42,495 nucleotides of DNA from DATELY01 sp035276085 (GCA_035276085.1 DATELY010000015.1:1-42495), one strand, 5' to 3'; positions 1-9,062 are shown, counted from the stretch's first letter. A program made the numbers and translations. Notes: generated from the sequence alone by a model not told the origin.

Positions 1-46
1 CGGCCGGTCTGACGGTGTGGTCTAGGTGCACGGCCTCACGCCGACG

Positions 47-853
47 CTAGGTTTTGTAGTCCGGCCCGATCCGCTCCACGAGACGGAGCATGGCGGCCCA
101 GTCACGCGAGAAGTCTCCATCCTCCGCATCGAGTACGGCTCGGGAGGCAGCGAGCGCCTCCGGCGACATATGACGCACCTTGGCCCCGCCGCCCAGCGCG
201 GCCACCTGGATTTCGCACGTGCGTTCCAGGGCATCGATCAGAAACATGGCTTCGCCCACGCTCCGTCCGGCCACGATGAGCCCATGGTTGCGCAGGATCA
301 TCGCCGAGTGTCGGCCGAGATTTGCGACCAGCCGCTCTTGTTCAGACAGACTCACCGCGAAGCCTTCGTAGTCGTGATAGCCAATGCGACCCACGAACAG
401 CGTTGAATGCTGGCTGATGGGCAGCAGTCCTTCTTCGTGGGCCGACACGGCCACACCCGCGCGGGTATGCGTGTGCAGCACGCAGTGCACGTCCTCGCGC
501 GCGGCGTGAATGGCGCTGTGGATCACGAAACCAGCCTTGTTGATCCCGAGCCCGATGGGATCGTCGAGAACTTCTCCTTGCAGGTTCACCTTGACGAGGC
601 ACGACGCGGTGACTTCCTCGTGGAGATATCCGAACGGGTTGATCAGGAAGCTGTCCTCGCCGGGCGTGCGCAGCGAGATGTGCGTATAGATAGTGTCCGT
701 CCAGCGGTAGTGGGCGACGAGGCGGTAGAGCGCCGCGAGTGCCACCCGCGCCTCCCACTCCTGCGCCGAGACCCGTTGTTTCACCCCGGCCAAGCTGACT
801 TTGGAGACTCGCCCTGGGACCGCGGCAGTGTGGGCCATCACGTTGTGTTTCAT
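47..853 (-). CDS. Class II aldolase/adducin family protein
   Basis: A 268-residue protein of the class II aldolase/adducin fold, cytoplasmic. Zinc-ligand histidines are visible in VLHTHTRAG (about H127 and H129) and RNHGL (about H190). The catalytic glutamate of classical fuculose-phosphate aldolases, expected about 15 residues before the HTH motif, is not seen; the segment reads GFVIHSAIH, as in adducin-like members whose substrates are mostly unknown. Retro-aldol cleavage or decarboxylation of a hydroxy/oxo acid is therefore possible but not shown. The start ATG has GAGGAG about 7 nt upstream. The gene lies 118 nt downstream of the IclR regulator on the same strand and probably belongs to its regulatory unit. 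Family confident, reaction unknown. Confidence 0.85.
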   Translation of the reverse strand: MKHNVMAHTAAVPGRVSKVSLAGVKQRVSAQEWEARVALAALYRLVAHYRWTDTIYTHISLRTPGEDSFLINPFGYLHEEVTASCLVKVNLQGEVLDDPIGLGINKAGFVIHSAIHAAREDVHCVLHTHTRAGVAVSAHEEGLLPISQHSTLFVGRIGYHDYEGFAVSLSEQERLVANLGRHSAMILRNHGLIVAGRSVGEAMFLIDALERTCEIQVAALGGGAKVRHMSPEALAASRAVLDAEDGDFSRDWAAMLRLVERIGPDYKT

Positions 854-875
854 AGGGTCTCCTCATGGCGCTGGA

Positions 876-890
876 CGACATTAATTGTCG
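876..890. promoter_or_regulatory. 15-bp inverted repeat upstream of the class II aldolase
   Basis: CGACATTAATTGTCG is an inverted repeat with one unpaired position in each arm. It lies 22 nt upstream of the aldolase start codon, between that gene and the iclR-type gene. Its place fits an operator, possibly for the neighbouring IclR protein; this is inference from position only. Confidence 0.35.
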
Positions 891-971
891 CTGAGCGATA
901 TGAGCTGGGCAAGCTGATTTTCGAGCTGACTGCCCCAATCGGCCGTGTGGTTCTGCCAAATTGCCATCGGC

Positions 972-1760
972 CTAAACGGGTTCGCGTTCGGATCGTGGCC
1001 ACACGAGCTTGCAACCCAGGGACCGCGAGATCTTCTCCGCCGCGGCGAGCAGCGCGGCCAGGATGGCCGCCTTTCGATGTAGCGCGGTGACACTGAAGCC
1101 GATGACCCCTAACGAGCCGACCGCCTCGCCGGCGTGGTCCAGCACCGGGGCGGCGAGACTGTAGAGTGTCGACCCCGGTTCAAGGCCAAAGTCGTCGTAG
1201 AAGCGCTTTCGGATCTGTGCGAGACGCTCAGCTAACTGCTCGGGCGAACGGGGTGGATCGGGGCTGTCGATCTCCGGTGCAGCCCCGAAGCGCGGGCTGA
1301 CTGAAAGGCGATCGTTAAACGCCAGGATTGAGCGGCCGCAAACGGACCCTGTCAGGCTGAGGCGCATGCCCGGAGTCATCGTGAGCTGCGGCACGTCGGC
1401 ACTCTCGAAGGATAGCCAGATGACGGAATGGTCGCGGTGCGGTCGGACCAGATAGGTAGCCTGTCCCATAGCCTCATTGAGCTCGAGCAACACGGAGTAG
1501 GCCGTCCGTGCCAAATCATGCTGAGCGATGGCCCGCTGACCGAGTTCCACCAACCCGAGGCCAAGACGGTAGCTTGCTGAGTCGTCACGTTCGACCAACC
1601 GGAGTTCAACCAAGGTGGAGAGATGCCGCAGCACGCGCGTGGGAGTCATGCCGACCGCACGCGAAAGCGTCGCTAACGACAGGGCGCGCTTCTCCCGCCC
1701 CAGCGCGTCGAGAATGCGGTGGGCGATCGCGACGGCTTCGACGCGTTGTCCCGGCGGCAT
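972..1760 (-). CDS. IclR family transcriptional regulator
   Basis: A 262-residue regulator with an N-terminal winged helix-turn-helix (about residues 5-65, including LATLSRAVGMTPTRVLRHLS) and a C-terminal IclR effector domain (about 80-250) with the typical LYSLAAPVLDHAGEAVGSLG segment. IclR proteins are usually dimers or tetramers that sense small aromatic or hydroxy acids and control adjacent catabolic genes. The ATG at 1760 is preceded by AAGGAG at good spacing; an upstream in-frame extension exists but lacks this support. It lies between the aldolase and the MFS transporter, all on the minus strand. None of the TCTTCCNNGGAAGA operators occurs near it, so it probably controls only this left-hand group. 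Confidence 0.9.
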   Translation of the reverse strand: MPPGQRVEAVAIAHRILDALGREKRALSLATLSRAVGMTPTRVLRHLSTLVELRLVERDDSASYRLGLGLVELGQRAIAQHDLARTAYSVLLELNEAMGQATYLVRPHRDHSVIWLSFESADVPQLTMTPGMRLSLTGSVCGRSILAFNDRLSVSPRFGAAPEIDSPDPPRSPEQLAERLAQIRKRFYDDFGLEPGSTLYSLAAPVLDHAGEAVGSLGVIGFSVTALHRKAAILAALLAAAEKISRSLGCKLVWPRSEREPV

Positions 1761-1822
1761 GCTTGTGCTCCTTTTCGTATCTCGGGGCCTGACCACATGC
1801 CTATGGTATCCGTAACAATTCA

Positions 1823-1853
1823 CCTCTCTTCCGCCCTCCCGGCGGAAGAGAGG
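1823..1853 (-). terminator. Hairpin terminator after the MFS transporter
   Basis: A perfect 13-bp stem (CCTCTCTTCCGCC / GGCGGAAGAGAGG) with a 5-nt loop lies downstream of the MFS gene and upstream of the IclR start. Read on the minus strand it is followed by TGAATTGTTA, only moderately U-rich. It is the probable end of the leftward MFS transcript. Confidence 0.6.
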
Positions 1854-2038
1854 CGTCCTGTGCGGCGGCTACGCTGTGCTGCCGAAGCGGCTCTGATTGA
1901 TCGAAACGGGTGATTGGGGTGCGTGGGCACTCTCGGGGACGCGCGCTTGGCGCAGCGACGGGTGAGGATCGGCATCAACGGCAGATAGATCCGGCGGCCG
2001 GCGAATCGGTTTACGGTAGTCCGCCGGTGTTGGAGGGC

Positions 2039-3298
2039 TTAGGCGCGGGCGCCTTCGGGGGAGTCCGAGGTGCCCGTCTTGATCGCGCCTCCCGCATGGA
2101 CGGGCGGATATACATACTGGCCCAGGAACAGAACCCCTGCGGCGCCCAAGAGCAACGAGATCGCGAGAAAAAACGTCGCCCCTTCGTAGCTGCCGGTCGC
2201 CCGATAGGCTAGACCCGCGGCGGCTGTGCCGATGCCGCCACCCCACGCCCATACCGTCCACATCGCCCCTACGACGCGGCTGAAAGCCTGGAGGCTGAAA
2301 TAGCGGCCGCAGAGATAGGCGAGGAGGTCGGCCTCCGAGCCGATGGCCAGGCCCAGCAGCGAAGCGCCGAGCAGCATCAGCGGGAGCGACTGGCCGCCGA
2401 ACGCGATGATCAGGACGCCGACACAGGCGCCCAGACAAACCAGCGATGTCACCAGCGGAGCCCATAGCCGGTCGAGGAGCCAGCCGACCACGATCCGGCC
2501 GATCCACGAACTCAGGCCAGCACCGGAGAGCACGGCGGCGGCCTCGCCGGGCGAAATCCCCCGATCTGTCAGCGTGGGGACGAGGACGGTCAGGGCGCCG
2601 AAAGTCCCGATGGACACGCCGAGCAACGTGACGGCGATAAGCCAGAAGGCCCGTTTCCCCAGGTAGAGCGACCAGTGCGAAGCCGAGCGGTCGCCATCGT
2701 TGCTTGCGCCCGTTGTCATGCCGGCTGGCGTGCGAACGATCAGCAGGAGCGCCATCAGCGGAGTCGCCATCACGGCGGCAATGATCCAAAGGCTCTCCCG
2801 CCACCCGAGCGATGACAGGAGGAAATTGGCGATCGGTGGCGCGAACGTGCCGCCGGCACCTCCGCCCGCCACCGCGAGCCCGAGCGCCAGTCCGCGATGG
2901 CGATCGAAAAGCCCGGTGATCGCCACCATGTACGGGAACGCCGTGGCGGCCGCTCCGGCGATACCCATGACCGCAAAAAGCGCATAGAACGCCAGAGGAA
3001 CTGGCGGCAGCAGCGGCATGAGCGCAACGCAGGCTGCAACAACCGCGAGGTAGATGGATGTCGGCGTCCTCACGCCGAACCGGTTGATCAGAATGCCGAG
3101 CGAGATGGATCCGAATCCTGCCGTGATCAGAAAGCAGGTGACGCTGAAGGAGATGACCGAGCGGTCGAGCCCAAGATCCGCGGCCATCGGCTTGGTGAGC
3201 ACGTTCAACACGTAGGTGATGAAGATGCCGACTCCCACGCCGGTACCCAGCGCACCGGCTGCAACGGTCCACCAGCGATTCACTGACTTATTGAACAT
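2039..3298 (-). CDS. Major facilitator superfamily transporter
   Basis: A 419-residue integral inner-membrane protein with about 12 hydrophobic segments in two halves, a loop after the second helix with INRFGVRTPT (MFS motif-A-like), and a large central loop. The overall look resembles MFS carriers for monocarboxylates and oxo or aromatic acids (OFA-like). It probably imports the substrate or an intermediate of the neighbouring catabolic enzymes. The ATG at 3298 was chosen because the protein from there begins directly with a short charged segment and the first helix; its Shine-Dalgarno is weak (GAGGCG), and a longer form to 3409 is possible but has an atypical Cys/Arg-rich head. It follows the ThDP enzyme by 52 nt and is probably co-transcribed with it. 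Confidence 0.85.
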   Translation of the reverse strand: MFNKSVNRWWTVAAGALGTGVGVGIFITYVLNVLTKPMAADLGLDRSVISFSVTCFLITAGFGSISLGILINRFGVRTPTSIYLAVVAACVALMPLLPPVPLAFYALFAVMGIAGAAATAFPYMVAITGLFDRHRGLALGLAVAGGGAGGTFAPPIANFLLSSLGWRESLWIIAAVMATPLMALLLIVRTPAGMTTGASNDGDRSASHWSLYLGKRAFWLIAVTLLGVSIGTFGALTVLVPTLTDRGISPGEAAAVLSGAGLSSWIGRIVVGWLLDRLWAPLVTSLVCLGACVGVLIIAFGGQSLPLMLLGASLLGLAIGSEADLLAYLCGRYFSLQAFSRVVGAMWTVWAWGGGIGTAAAGLAYRATGSYEGATFFLAISLLLGAAGVLFLGQYVYPPVHAGGAIKTGTSDSPEGARA

Positions 3299-3350
3299 GC
3301 GGCGCGCCTCGCCGTTGAGTACCGGTCCGCGTCGCCGAAGACGATACACA

Positions 3351-4976
3351 TCAGAGCCGCGAGGCGCGGGTTTCCTGGCAAGTGATGAACTCCAGCAGGG
3401 CCGGCACACCGTTGTGCGTCTTCTCGATGCCGCGCCGGATGGCTGGGACGATGTCCTCCGGGCGGGTGATGCGCTCGCCGTAGCCGCCGAGCGAACGGGC
3501 GAAGTCGGCGTAGTTGCCGGAAATGTCGGTGGAGCGGTACTTCTTGGTCGCCACCGGCATGGTGGGCATCTCGATCGCCATGGCGGAGTTGTTCAGAAGG
3601 ATCGACAGGATCGGGATGCGCTCGCGCGCGGCGGTCTCGAAATCCATGCCGGTGAAGCCGATGGCCGCATCGCCCCAAACATTGATGCACAGCTTGTCGG
3701 GACAGGCGACCTTGGCCCCCATGGCTAGGCCCAGCCCATAGCCCAGCTGAGTGGTCTTCCCCCAGCCGATGAAGCTGAGCGGAGCGGTTGACTTCCAGAA
3801 CGGCGAGAGCTGGTCGCGGGGGCTGCCGGCATCGTGGGTGATGATGACATTGTTCTTGTCGACCGTGCGCTGCAGGTCCCATAGCACGCGGTAGGGGCTG
3901 AGCGGCGTGTCGCCCGAGGTCAGCAGCGGCATCCACTGCTTCAGCCATTCCGCTTCCACCGCCTTGATCTCGGCGGCGACGGCGGAAGGGTCTCGCGGCG
4001 AGGAGATCAGCTCGCGGCAGGCGGCCAGGAGCGCGGCCAGAGTCAGCTTCGCGTCGCCGATCAGGGCATGCTGGGTCGGGTAGTTCTTGTTCAGGTCCGC
4101 CGGATCGAGTGTGGCGTGCAGGAGGGTCTTGCCGGCGGGCATGGCGACACCAAAGCCGGTGTAAGAGAAGCTGCAGCCGATGCCGAAGATCAGGTCCGAC
4201 TCGTTGAGGAAGTGGCGCACGGTCTTGGGGATCGCCGCCCCGCCCGAGCCCAGCGCCAGCGGATGGGTCTCGTCGAAGGCGCTCTTGCCTTCCAGGCTGG
4301 TGCAGACCGGCGCGGCGAGCAGCTCGGCCAGGGCCTTCAGCTCCGCATAGGCGTCCGACCAGTGCACGCCTTGGCCGGCGTAGATCACCGGCCGCTTTGC
4401 CTGCACCAGCAGCCGGGCGGCCGCGCGCACCGCCTCGGGGTCGGGGCCGTAGCGGGTGCTCATCACCGGTGCGTACTGGAAATCCCCGACCTCCTCGTTG
4501 CTGATGTCATAGGGAATCTCGACTACTGCCGGACGCCCACGGCCGTTGCGCAGGGCGGTGAAGGCCCGACGCATGATGTTGGGTGTCTCGGCCGGCAGGT
4601 TGATCGGCTCGGCCGTCTTGGAGACCACGGCCATGTTGATGGTGGAGTTCCAGTTGTCCGGCACGTGCGCATGGCGGCGCGGATAGCCGGCCGGCAGCAC
4701 CAGCACCGGCACGGATTCCGAATAGGCCTGAGCCACCGCGCCGTAGGCGTTCTCGGCGCCCGGGCCGTGCTGCATGGCGAAGGCGCCGATCTTCTTGCCG
4801 CGGTTCATGCGTGAATAGGCGTCGGCCATGTGCAGGCCCGTGCGCTCCTGGCGCACGATGATGGTGCGGATGTCCGCCTCGGCGGCCGCCTCCAGCACGG
4901 CGTTGCGCGGATATCCGAACAGGACGTCCACGCCCTCGCGCTTCATGATCTCCGCAATCACCGCAGGAACTTTCAT
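3351..4976 (-). CDS. ThDP-dependent acetolactate-synthase-like enzyme
   Basis: A 541-residue thiamine-diphosphate enzyme with the three domains of the acetolactate synthase/benzoylformate decarboxylase family. The N-terminal pyrimidine-binding domain has the activating glutamate in VRQERTGLHMADAYSR and GPGAENAYGAVAQAY. A central domain has the VIYAGQGVHWSDA segment. The C-terminal pyrophosphate domain has GDAAIGF and, about 30 residues on, LLNNS, the GDx...NN metal motif. It would ligate or decarboxylate 2-oxo acids. A strong AGGGGGG lies just before ATG 4976. Two operator palindromes and a TTGACA box lie about 250-310 nt upstream. A lone ACT-domain protein is encoded at 27.9 kb in the same putative regulon; whether they pair like a synthase and its regulatory subunit is open. 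Confidence 0.85.
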   Translation of the reverse strand: MKVPAVIAEIMKREGVDVLFGYPRNAVLEAAAEADIRTIIVRQERTGLHMADAYSRMNRGKKIGAFAMQHGPGAENAYGAVAQAYSESVPVLVLPAGYPRRHAHVPDNWNSTINMAVVSKTAEPINLPAETPNIMRRAFTALRNGRGRPAVVEIPYDISNEEVGDFQYAPVMSTRYGPDPEAVRAAARLLVQAKRPVIYAGQGVHWSDAYAELKALAELLAAPVCTSLEGKSAFDETHPLALGSGGAAIPKTVRHFLNESDLIFGIGCSFSYTGFGVAMPAGKTLLHATLDPADLNKNYPTQHALIGDAKLTLAALLAACRELISSPRDPSAVAAEIKAVEAEWLKQWMPLLTSGDTPLSPYRVLWDLQRTVDKNNVIITHDAGSPRDQLSPFWKSTAPLSFIGWGKTTQLGYGLGLAMGAKVACPDKLCINVWGDAAIGFTGMDFETAARERIPILSILLNNSAMAIEMPTMPVATKKYRSTDISGNYADFARSLGGYGERITRPEDIVPAIRRGIEKTHNGVPALLEFITCQETRASRL

Positions 4977-5226
4977 ATCGCTATCCCCCCTGTGCAAACC
5001 CGTCGCGGATGCCTCTCGAGCAATCGGTATCGTCTGGCCGGTCTCAGCGGCTCGGTGCGCGTCACGATGACTTGTTCAAGGTCGCATTGTTCGATGAGAT
5101 TGCGCTGGCGCAACGCACTCCCCAGCCGACGAGCGCGGCAAAGCGTTGAATACGCGAACAGATTGCTGCGAAGCTCATCAAGTTCCCCTCAGGCGCTTCT
5201 TTTCGGAGCGCGCCGGCGGGGAAATG

Positions 5227-5240
5227 TCTTCCGAAGAAGA
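5227..5240. promoter_or_regulatory. Operator palindrome, copy 1 (one mismatch)
   Basis: TCTTCCGAAGAAGA matches TCTTCCNNGGAAGA with one mismatch. On the minus strand a TTGACA (5264-5259) lies 18 nt before it, so the operator covers the expected -10 (GATCTT). It probably controls the leftward ThDP enzyme and MFS genes. Confidence 0.65.
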
Positions 5241-5270
5241 TCACAAAAGTTGTTGGGCTGTCAACGAAAG

Positions 5271-5284
5271 TCTTCCACGGAAGG
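5271..5284. promoter_or_regulatory. Operator palindrome, copy 2 (one mismatch)
   Basis: TCTTCCACGGAAGG has a perfect CTTCCNNGGAAG core. It lies 44 bp (about four helical turns) from copy 1, with the TTGACA box between the two, an arrangement suited to paired repressor binding across one leftward promoter. Confidence 0.7.
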
Positions 5285-5463
5285 TTAAAAATCAAACAGA
5301 GCAGTAGCAAGAGCACGCGTCGCGCATGACTTGGACGTTGGACCACGTCGCGACCCTCCCCTTCGCTCGCCGCCTGTGGCGGCGGACACGTCCTTGTGTC
5401 CGGGTGGCGCCCGATGGTGTGCGTTTCATGCTTCGGGGTCGTGCGCACACGATGAACAACTGA

Positions 5464-6606
5464 TCAGCTCGCGAGAGCCTGACGGTCGATCGCAGCGACG
5501 CGGCTTACGCCGGCGAGCGCCATGGCGGCACGCAACTCCGCCTCGATGATCTTGAGCAGATGCGCCACGCCCTGCTCGCCGGCACCGGCGAGCGCATAGG
5601 CCCAGGCACGGCCGAGCAGCACGCCCTTCGCGCCCGAGGCGAGCATCCGCACCACGTCGAGGCCCGATCGCACGCCGCCGTCGACGAGCACGGTGAGGTC
5701 CGCGCCCACAGCGTCGGCGATGGGCGGCAGGGCCACGGCGGTCGAGAGCACGCCATCGAGTTGGCGGCCGCCGTGATTGGAGACCACTACGCCGTCAGCC
5801 CCCAACTTGACGGCTTCGCGTGCATCCTCCACGTCCAGCACGCCCTTGATGATCAGAGGTCCCGTCCACTCTTTGCGTATGAAGTCGAGATCCTTCCAGG
5901 AGATGCTGGGTTCGAGATTGGCCCCGACCCAGGCGAAGAAGTCGTCGAGCCGCGTCTTGCCGCCCAGAACCGACGCGACATTGCCCAGGCTGTGCGGCCG
6001 GCCCTTGATGCCCACGTCCCAGGTCCAGGCGGGGTGTTGAAGCGCCTGCCAGAATCGGCCCATCGCCGCCCGCATACCCGCCGAGCCGATCAGGCCGGAG
6101 CGCATGTCGCGATAGCGCGCGCTTCCCACCGGCACATCCACGGTGCAGATGAGCGCTGCACAGCCGAGCTCGCGCGACCTGGCCATCAGCTCGCGCATGA
6201 AGGCCCGGTCGCGGAGCATGTGGAGCTGAAACCAGAAAGGCCGTGTCACTGCCGCCGCCACTTCCTCCAGTGAGCAGACGGCCATGGTCGACAGACAGAA
6301 AGGAACTCCCGCCGCTTCGGCCGCGCGGGCGGCCTGGACTTCACCGCGCCGGGCGCACATACCCGAAAAACCGACCGGCGCCAGCCCCACCGGCATGGCG
6401 AACTTCTGGCCGAACAGTTCGGTCGACAGCTCGATGCTGGAGACGTCACGCAGGACCCTTTGCCGCAGCGTAATCCGCTCCAGATCCTGCAAATTCCGTC
6501 GCAGGGTCACCTCGGCGTAGGAGCCGCCGTCGATGTAGTCGAACAGGAAGCGAGGCAGGCGCCGGCGCGCCAGCTCACTGTAGTCGAGAGCCGAAGCCGC
6601 CTTCAC
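5464..6606 (-). CDS. FMN-dependent alpha-hydroxy acid dehydrogenase (LldD-like)
   Basis: A 380-residue TIM-barrel flavoenzyme of the L-lactate/mandelate dehydrogenase family. Visible signatures are FLFDYIDGGSYAE near the N-terminus (Tyr24-type residue), LAPVGFSGM (FMN binding), FQLHML, the active-site segment SNHGGRQLDG with the base histidine, and VLVDGGVRSGLD. It oxidises an L-2-hydroxy acid to the 2-oxo acid, probably passing electrons to the respiratory chain. A GTG start at 6606 with AAGGAG 8 nt upstream gives the usual family length; an open upstream extension to 6768 has no family similarity. The product would suit the ThDP enzyme next door, which acts on 2-oxo acids. The exact substrate is unknown. 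Confidence 0.88.
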   Translation of the reverse strand: MKAASALDYSELARRRLPRFLFDYIDGGSYAEVTLRRNLQDLERITLRQRVLRDVSSIELSTELFGQKFAMPVGLAPVGFSGMCARRGEVQAARAAEAAGVPFCLSTMAVCSLEEVAAAVTRPFWFQLHMLRDRAFMRELMARSRELGCAALICTVDVPVGSARYRDMRSGLIGSAGMRAAMGRFWQALQHPAWTWDVGIKGRPHSLGNVASVLGGKTRLDDFFAWVGANLEPSISWKDLDFIRKEWTGPLIIKGVLDVEDAREAVKLGADGVVVSNHGGRQLDGVLSTAVALPPIADAVGADLTVLVDGGVRSGLDVVRMLASGAKGVLLGRAWAYALAGAGEQGVAHLLKIIEAELRAAMALAGVSRVAAIDRQALAS

Positions 6607-6845
6607 GCCGCAATCTCCTTCGTCGGACACACACTCAATTCTTGGCCCTTCGTTTTCTTGCGTTGCGCATCGCGCCGCGCATGACCCGTGTGCCATCCAG
6701 ACACTTGGAATCGAGGTCCGGCTCACCCGATTAATCTTGCGAAGAGATACCGTCGTTCTCGCAAACAAGGAGTATCGGCGATTTGTTTATTCGTTGCTGA
6801 GCCGACCTGGCGCTGAGAAAGCGGACCGTCTTGCCGCCGCTCGAG

Positions 6846-6876
6846 CAGCCTCCCGCCCGCGATCGGCGGGAGGCTG
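6846..6876 (-). terminator. Hairpin terminator after the TonB receptor
   Basis: A perfect 12-bp stem (CAGCCTCCCGCC / GGCGGGAGGCTG) with a 7-nt loop begins 9 nt beyond the receptor stop codon on the minus strand. The flank is not U-rich, so termination efficiency is uncertain. Confidence 0.6.
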
Positions 6877-6884
6877 GCAAAGCA

Positions 6885-9062
6885 TCAGAATTTGCGTCCT
6901 ACGGTGACTCCGTAGGTGCGCGGCGCGCCGGGATTTCCGATTGGGCCCACTGGAGTGAGCAGGCTCATCGAAAGATCATAAGCTTCGTCGGTGAGGTTTT
7001 TTCCCCAGATGGAGACGTAGGTGCTGCCATCGGTTGAGGTCCACTGTTCGGTGAGGCCGAGCAGGGTGCGATCGGGGAGCTTCACTTCGTTCTGCGCATC
7101 AGCGTACATGCGACTCTGATAGTTCACGGTGCCCGTCGTATCGAATGTGCCGATTCCCGTTTGCCATGTATAAGTGAATGCGGCCTGCACTCCGTACTTG
7201 GGCGCCTGAACCAGTTGCTTGCCCTCCGCATCGCGAGAACCTACCGCTACGAATGCACCGTTGGGCGCGAGGTCGTAATCCACGGCCAGGGGATAGGACA
7301 AATACTTCGGATCGAGATAGTTGGCGCTGAGAGAGAGAGTCAGGTCACGCATCGGACGCGCGACGATGTCCAGATCGACACCTTTGATCCGTGCCTTGGC
7401 CGCATTGAGGGAAAAGATCGAACCGAACTGGTAGATCTGTTGCTGCAGATTTGAATATTCGTACCAGAAGGTGGAGGCGTTCATACGCAGATGGCCGTCG
7501 AGCCATTCGCTCTTGAGCCCGACCTCGTATGCATCGATCTTCTCAGGCTTCACCACAGGGTTCACGACGTCGTTAAAGCCTGCCACGGCGATCTGATTGA
7601 AGAAGCCTGCATTGAAGCCCTTGCTCCAAGAAGCGTAGCCGAGGATGTCCGGCGTGAACTTGTGATCGAGCGCTACGCGATAGCTCGGCTCTTTGAACGT
7701 CTCTTCCTGAGTGCCAGCGGAGCCGGGGCTGAGAATCGTACTTCCGGTCGTCATTCCGGCGATCTCGCGCTTCTCAATCGTATAGCGGGCGCCCAGCGTG
7801 AGATTGGTGGCGGGCAGCACCTCCTTCGTCGCCTGCGCGTAGGCCGCATAGGCATTGGTCTTGTCGTCAGAGGAGACTCGAAAGCTGCCTGAGGGGGCGA
7901 AGAATACGCTTGGAACGGCGAGCCCGTCGAAACGCGGCCCGTCGGCCAACGTCTTCGCGTAGTAGTAATAGAGTCCTCCCACCCAGTGGAACTGCTCGTC
8001 GCCGCCACTCAGTTGAAATTCCTGTGTGACCGCGCGGCGATCATCGTCCCGCGACAAATGCACCGCGGGGAACTGGGTTCCGTCAAAGTCGATACGCAGC
8101 CTCTCGAAGCCACGGCGGTAGGAGCTGATGCTCAATAACTTGAGGTCGCCCCAGCGCTTGTCGAGCGTGAGTGCGCCACCATATTCGCGCGTCTTGTAAT
8201 AGGGCTCACGATCGAGAAATACGTCGTAAAGGCTGGGGAGCGTATACGTCTGATCGGTCACCGCGTTGTAGAGAAAGTCACGGCCGTCGGCCTGCGAGAT
8301 GCCCAAGCCCATTTGGCCCCAGCGGTAGGCGTAGTCACCGGTCAGCGTGGCCGTGAAGCTGTCATCGACCTTCATCACCCATTTGCTGCGTGCGCCATAG
8401 CGCTCTGCGGAGTAGACATCGCGTCCGGTAAAGCGATTCTTGCCCCAGCCATTGTCTTGGTTGTCGTAATAGCCGGCAACATCAGCCGCAACCCTTTCCG
8501 AAAGTTTCGCCGCTCCATAGAGCTTGCCCGAATAATTATCGTAGTTGGCATAGCCGACCTGTGCATCGAGGCCTTGCCAGTCGAAGGGATTCTTGGTCGT
8601 GACCTGGATGACGCCGCCCGTCGCGTTCCGGCCGAACAACGTTCCCTGCGGGCCTTTCGCGAGCTCGATGCTCTCGACATTGCTGTAATCGGCGCCCGTG
8701 TTATCGAACGGCTGGTAGACGCCGTCAACGAACATCAGCACGGAAGGCGATGTGCTGGTTCCGTTGTTGCCGACGCCCCGAAGGAAGATGGGGGATCGCG
8801 CCCCGGATGGATTGACCGAAAGTCCAGGAATCACGGAGCCCAGATCCGCCGATGTTGCAAGGCCTAATTTGACCATGTCATCGCCGCTGAATGCAGCGAC
8901 GGCGATCGGCACGTCCTGAGCCGATTCGGCGCGCCGCTGCGCCGTCACCACGATCTCCTCGAGCCCGCCGTTCGATGGTCCTGGCGTACCCTGGGCGCTT
9001 GCAACGGACCCAGATGCCAATACTGCTAGTGAAATCCCAAAGGTTTCGGCACGAAAGCCCAT
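6885..9062 (-). CDS. TonB-dependent outer-membrane receptor
   Basis: A 725-residue beta-barrel transporter. It has a signal peptide (about 1-28, ending SVASAQ), a TonB box EEIVVTAQRR, a plug domain with the conserved FLRGVGN, DGVYQ and GTLFGRNATGGVIQV segments, and a barrel ending in the aromatic residue of VGRKF as expected for outer-membrane insertion. It would import a substrate across the outer membrane using TonB-ExbBD energy; in aromatic-degrading proteobacteria such receptors often carry lignin-derived or other hydrophobic aromatics. ATG 9062 was preferred over 9074 because GGGGGAA precedes it directly. It lacks the island operator upstream but has a TTGTTAAT direct repeat there. Confidence 0.9.
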   Translation of the reverse strand: MGFRAETFGISLAVLASGSVASAQGTPGPSNGGLEEIVVTAQRRAESAQDVPIAVAAFSGDDMVKLGLATSADLGSVIPGLSVNPSGARSPIFLRGVGNNGTSTSPSVLMFVDGVYQPFDNTGADYSNVESIELAKGPQGTLFGRNATGGVIQVTTKNPFDWQGLDAQVGYANYDNYSGKLYGAAKLSERVAADVAGYYDNQDNGWGKNRFTGRDVYSAERYGARSKWVMKVDDSFTATLTGDYAYRWGQMGLGISQADGRDFLYNAVTDQTYTLPSLYDVFLDREPYYKTREYGGALTLDKRWGDLKLLSISSYRRGFERLRIDFDGTQFPAVHLSRDDDRRAVTQEFQLSGGDEQFHWVGGLYYYYAKTLADGPRFDGLAVPSVFFAPSGSFRVSSDDKTNAYAAYAQATKEVLPATNLTLGARYTIEKREIAGMTTGSTILSPGSAGTQEETFKEPSYRVALDHKFTPDILGYASWSKGFNAGFFNQIAVAGFNDVVNPVVKPEKIDAYEVGLKSEWLDGHLRMNASTFWYEYSNLQQQIYQFGSIFSLNAAKARIKGVDLDIVARPMRDLTLSLSANYLDPKYLSYPLAVDYDLAPNGAFVAVGSRDAEGKQLVQAPKYGVQAAFTYTWQTGIGTFDTTGTVNYQSRMYADAQNEVKLPDRTLLGLTEQWTSTDGSTYVSIWGKNLTDEAYDLSMSLLTPVGPIGNPGAPRTYGVTVGRKF

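Larger units (their letters stand above)
4977..5463. other. 487-nt intergenic region with an operator pair
   Basis: This region separates the ThDP enzyme from the flavin dehydrogenase. It contains the two palindromes at 5227 and 5271 and little else recognisable. A 38-codon minus-strand reading frame starting at 5178 has a fair Shine-Dalgarno (AGGGGAAC) but no recognisable product; it could at most be a leader peptide. The long untranslated leader that would result (about 230 nt) is unexplained. Confidence 0.5.

Noticed and set aside
1823..1853. TCTTCCGCC...GGCGGAAGA as a further operator copy
   Set aside because: The arms are 13 bp with a 5-nt loop, not the 2-nt-centred palindrome, and it lies behind a gene; it is a terminator-type hairpin.
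1869..3272. 467-codon minus-strand ORF in another frame of the MFS gene
   Set aside because: Arg/His-rich translation typical of an out-of-frame shadow in GC-rich DNA; the overlapping frame encodes a clear membrane transporter.
5062..5448. 128-codon minus-strand ORF across the operator pair
   Set aside because: No recognisable product, poor start, and it covers the operators and promoter box.
6734..6749. ATCTTGCGAAGAGATA as a variant operator upstream of the flavin dehydrogenase
   Set aside because: Only the left half matches; the right arm is displaced by a base and imperfect.
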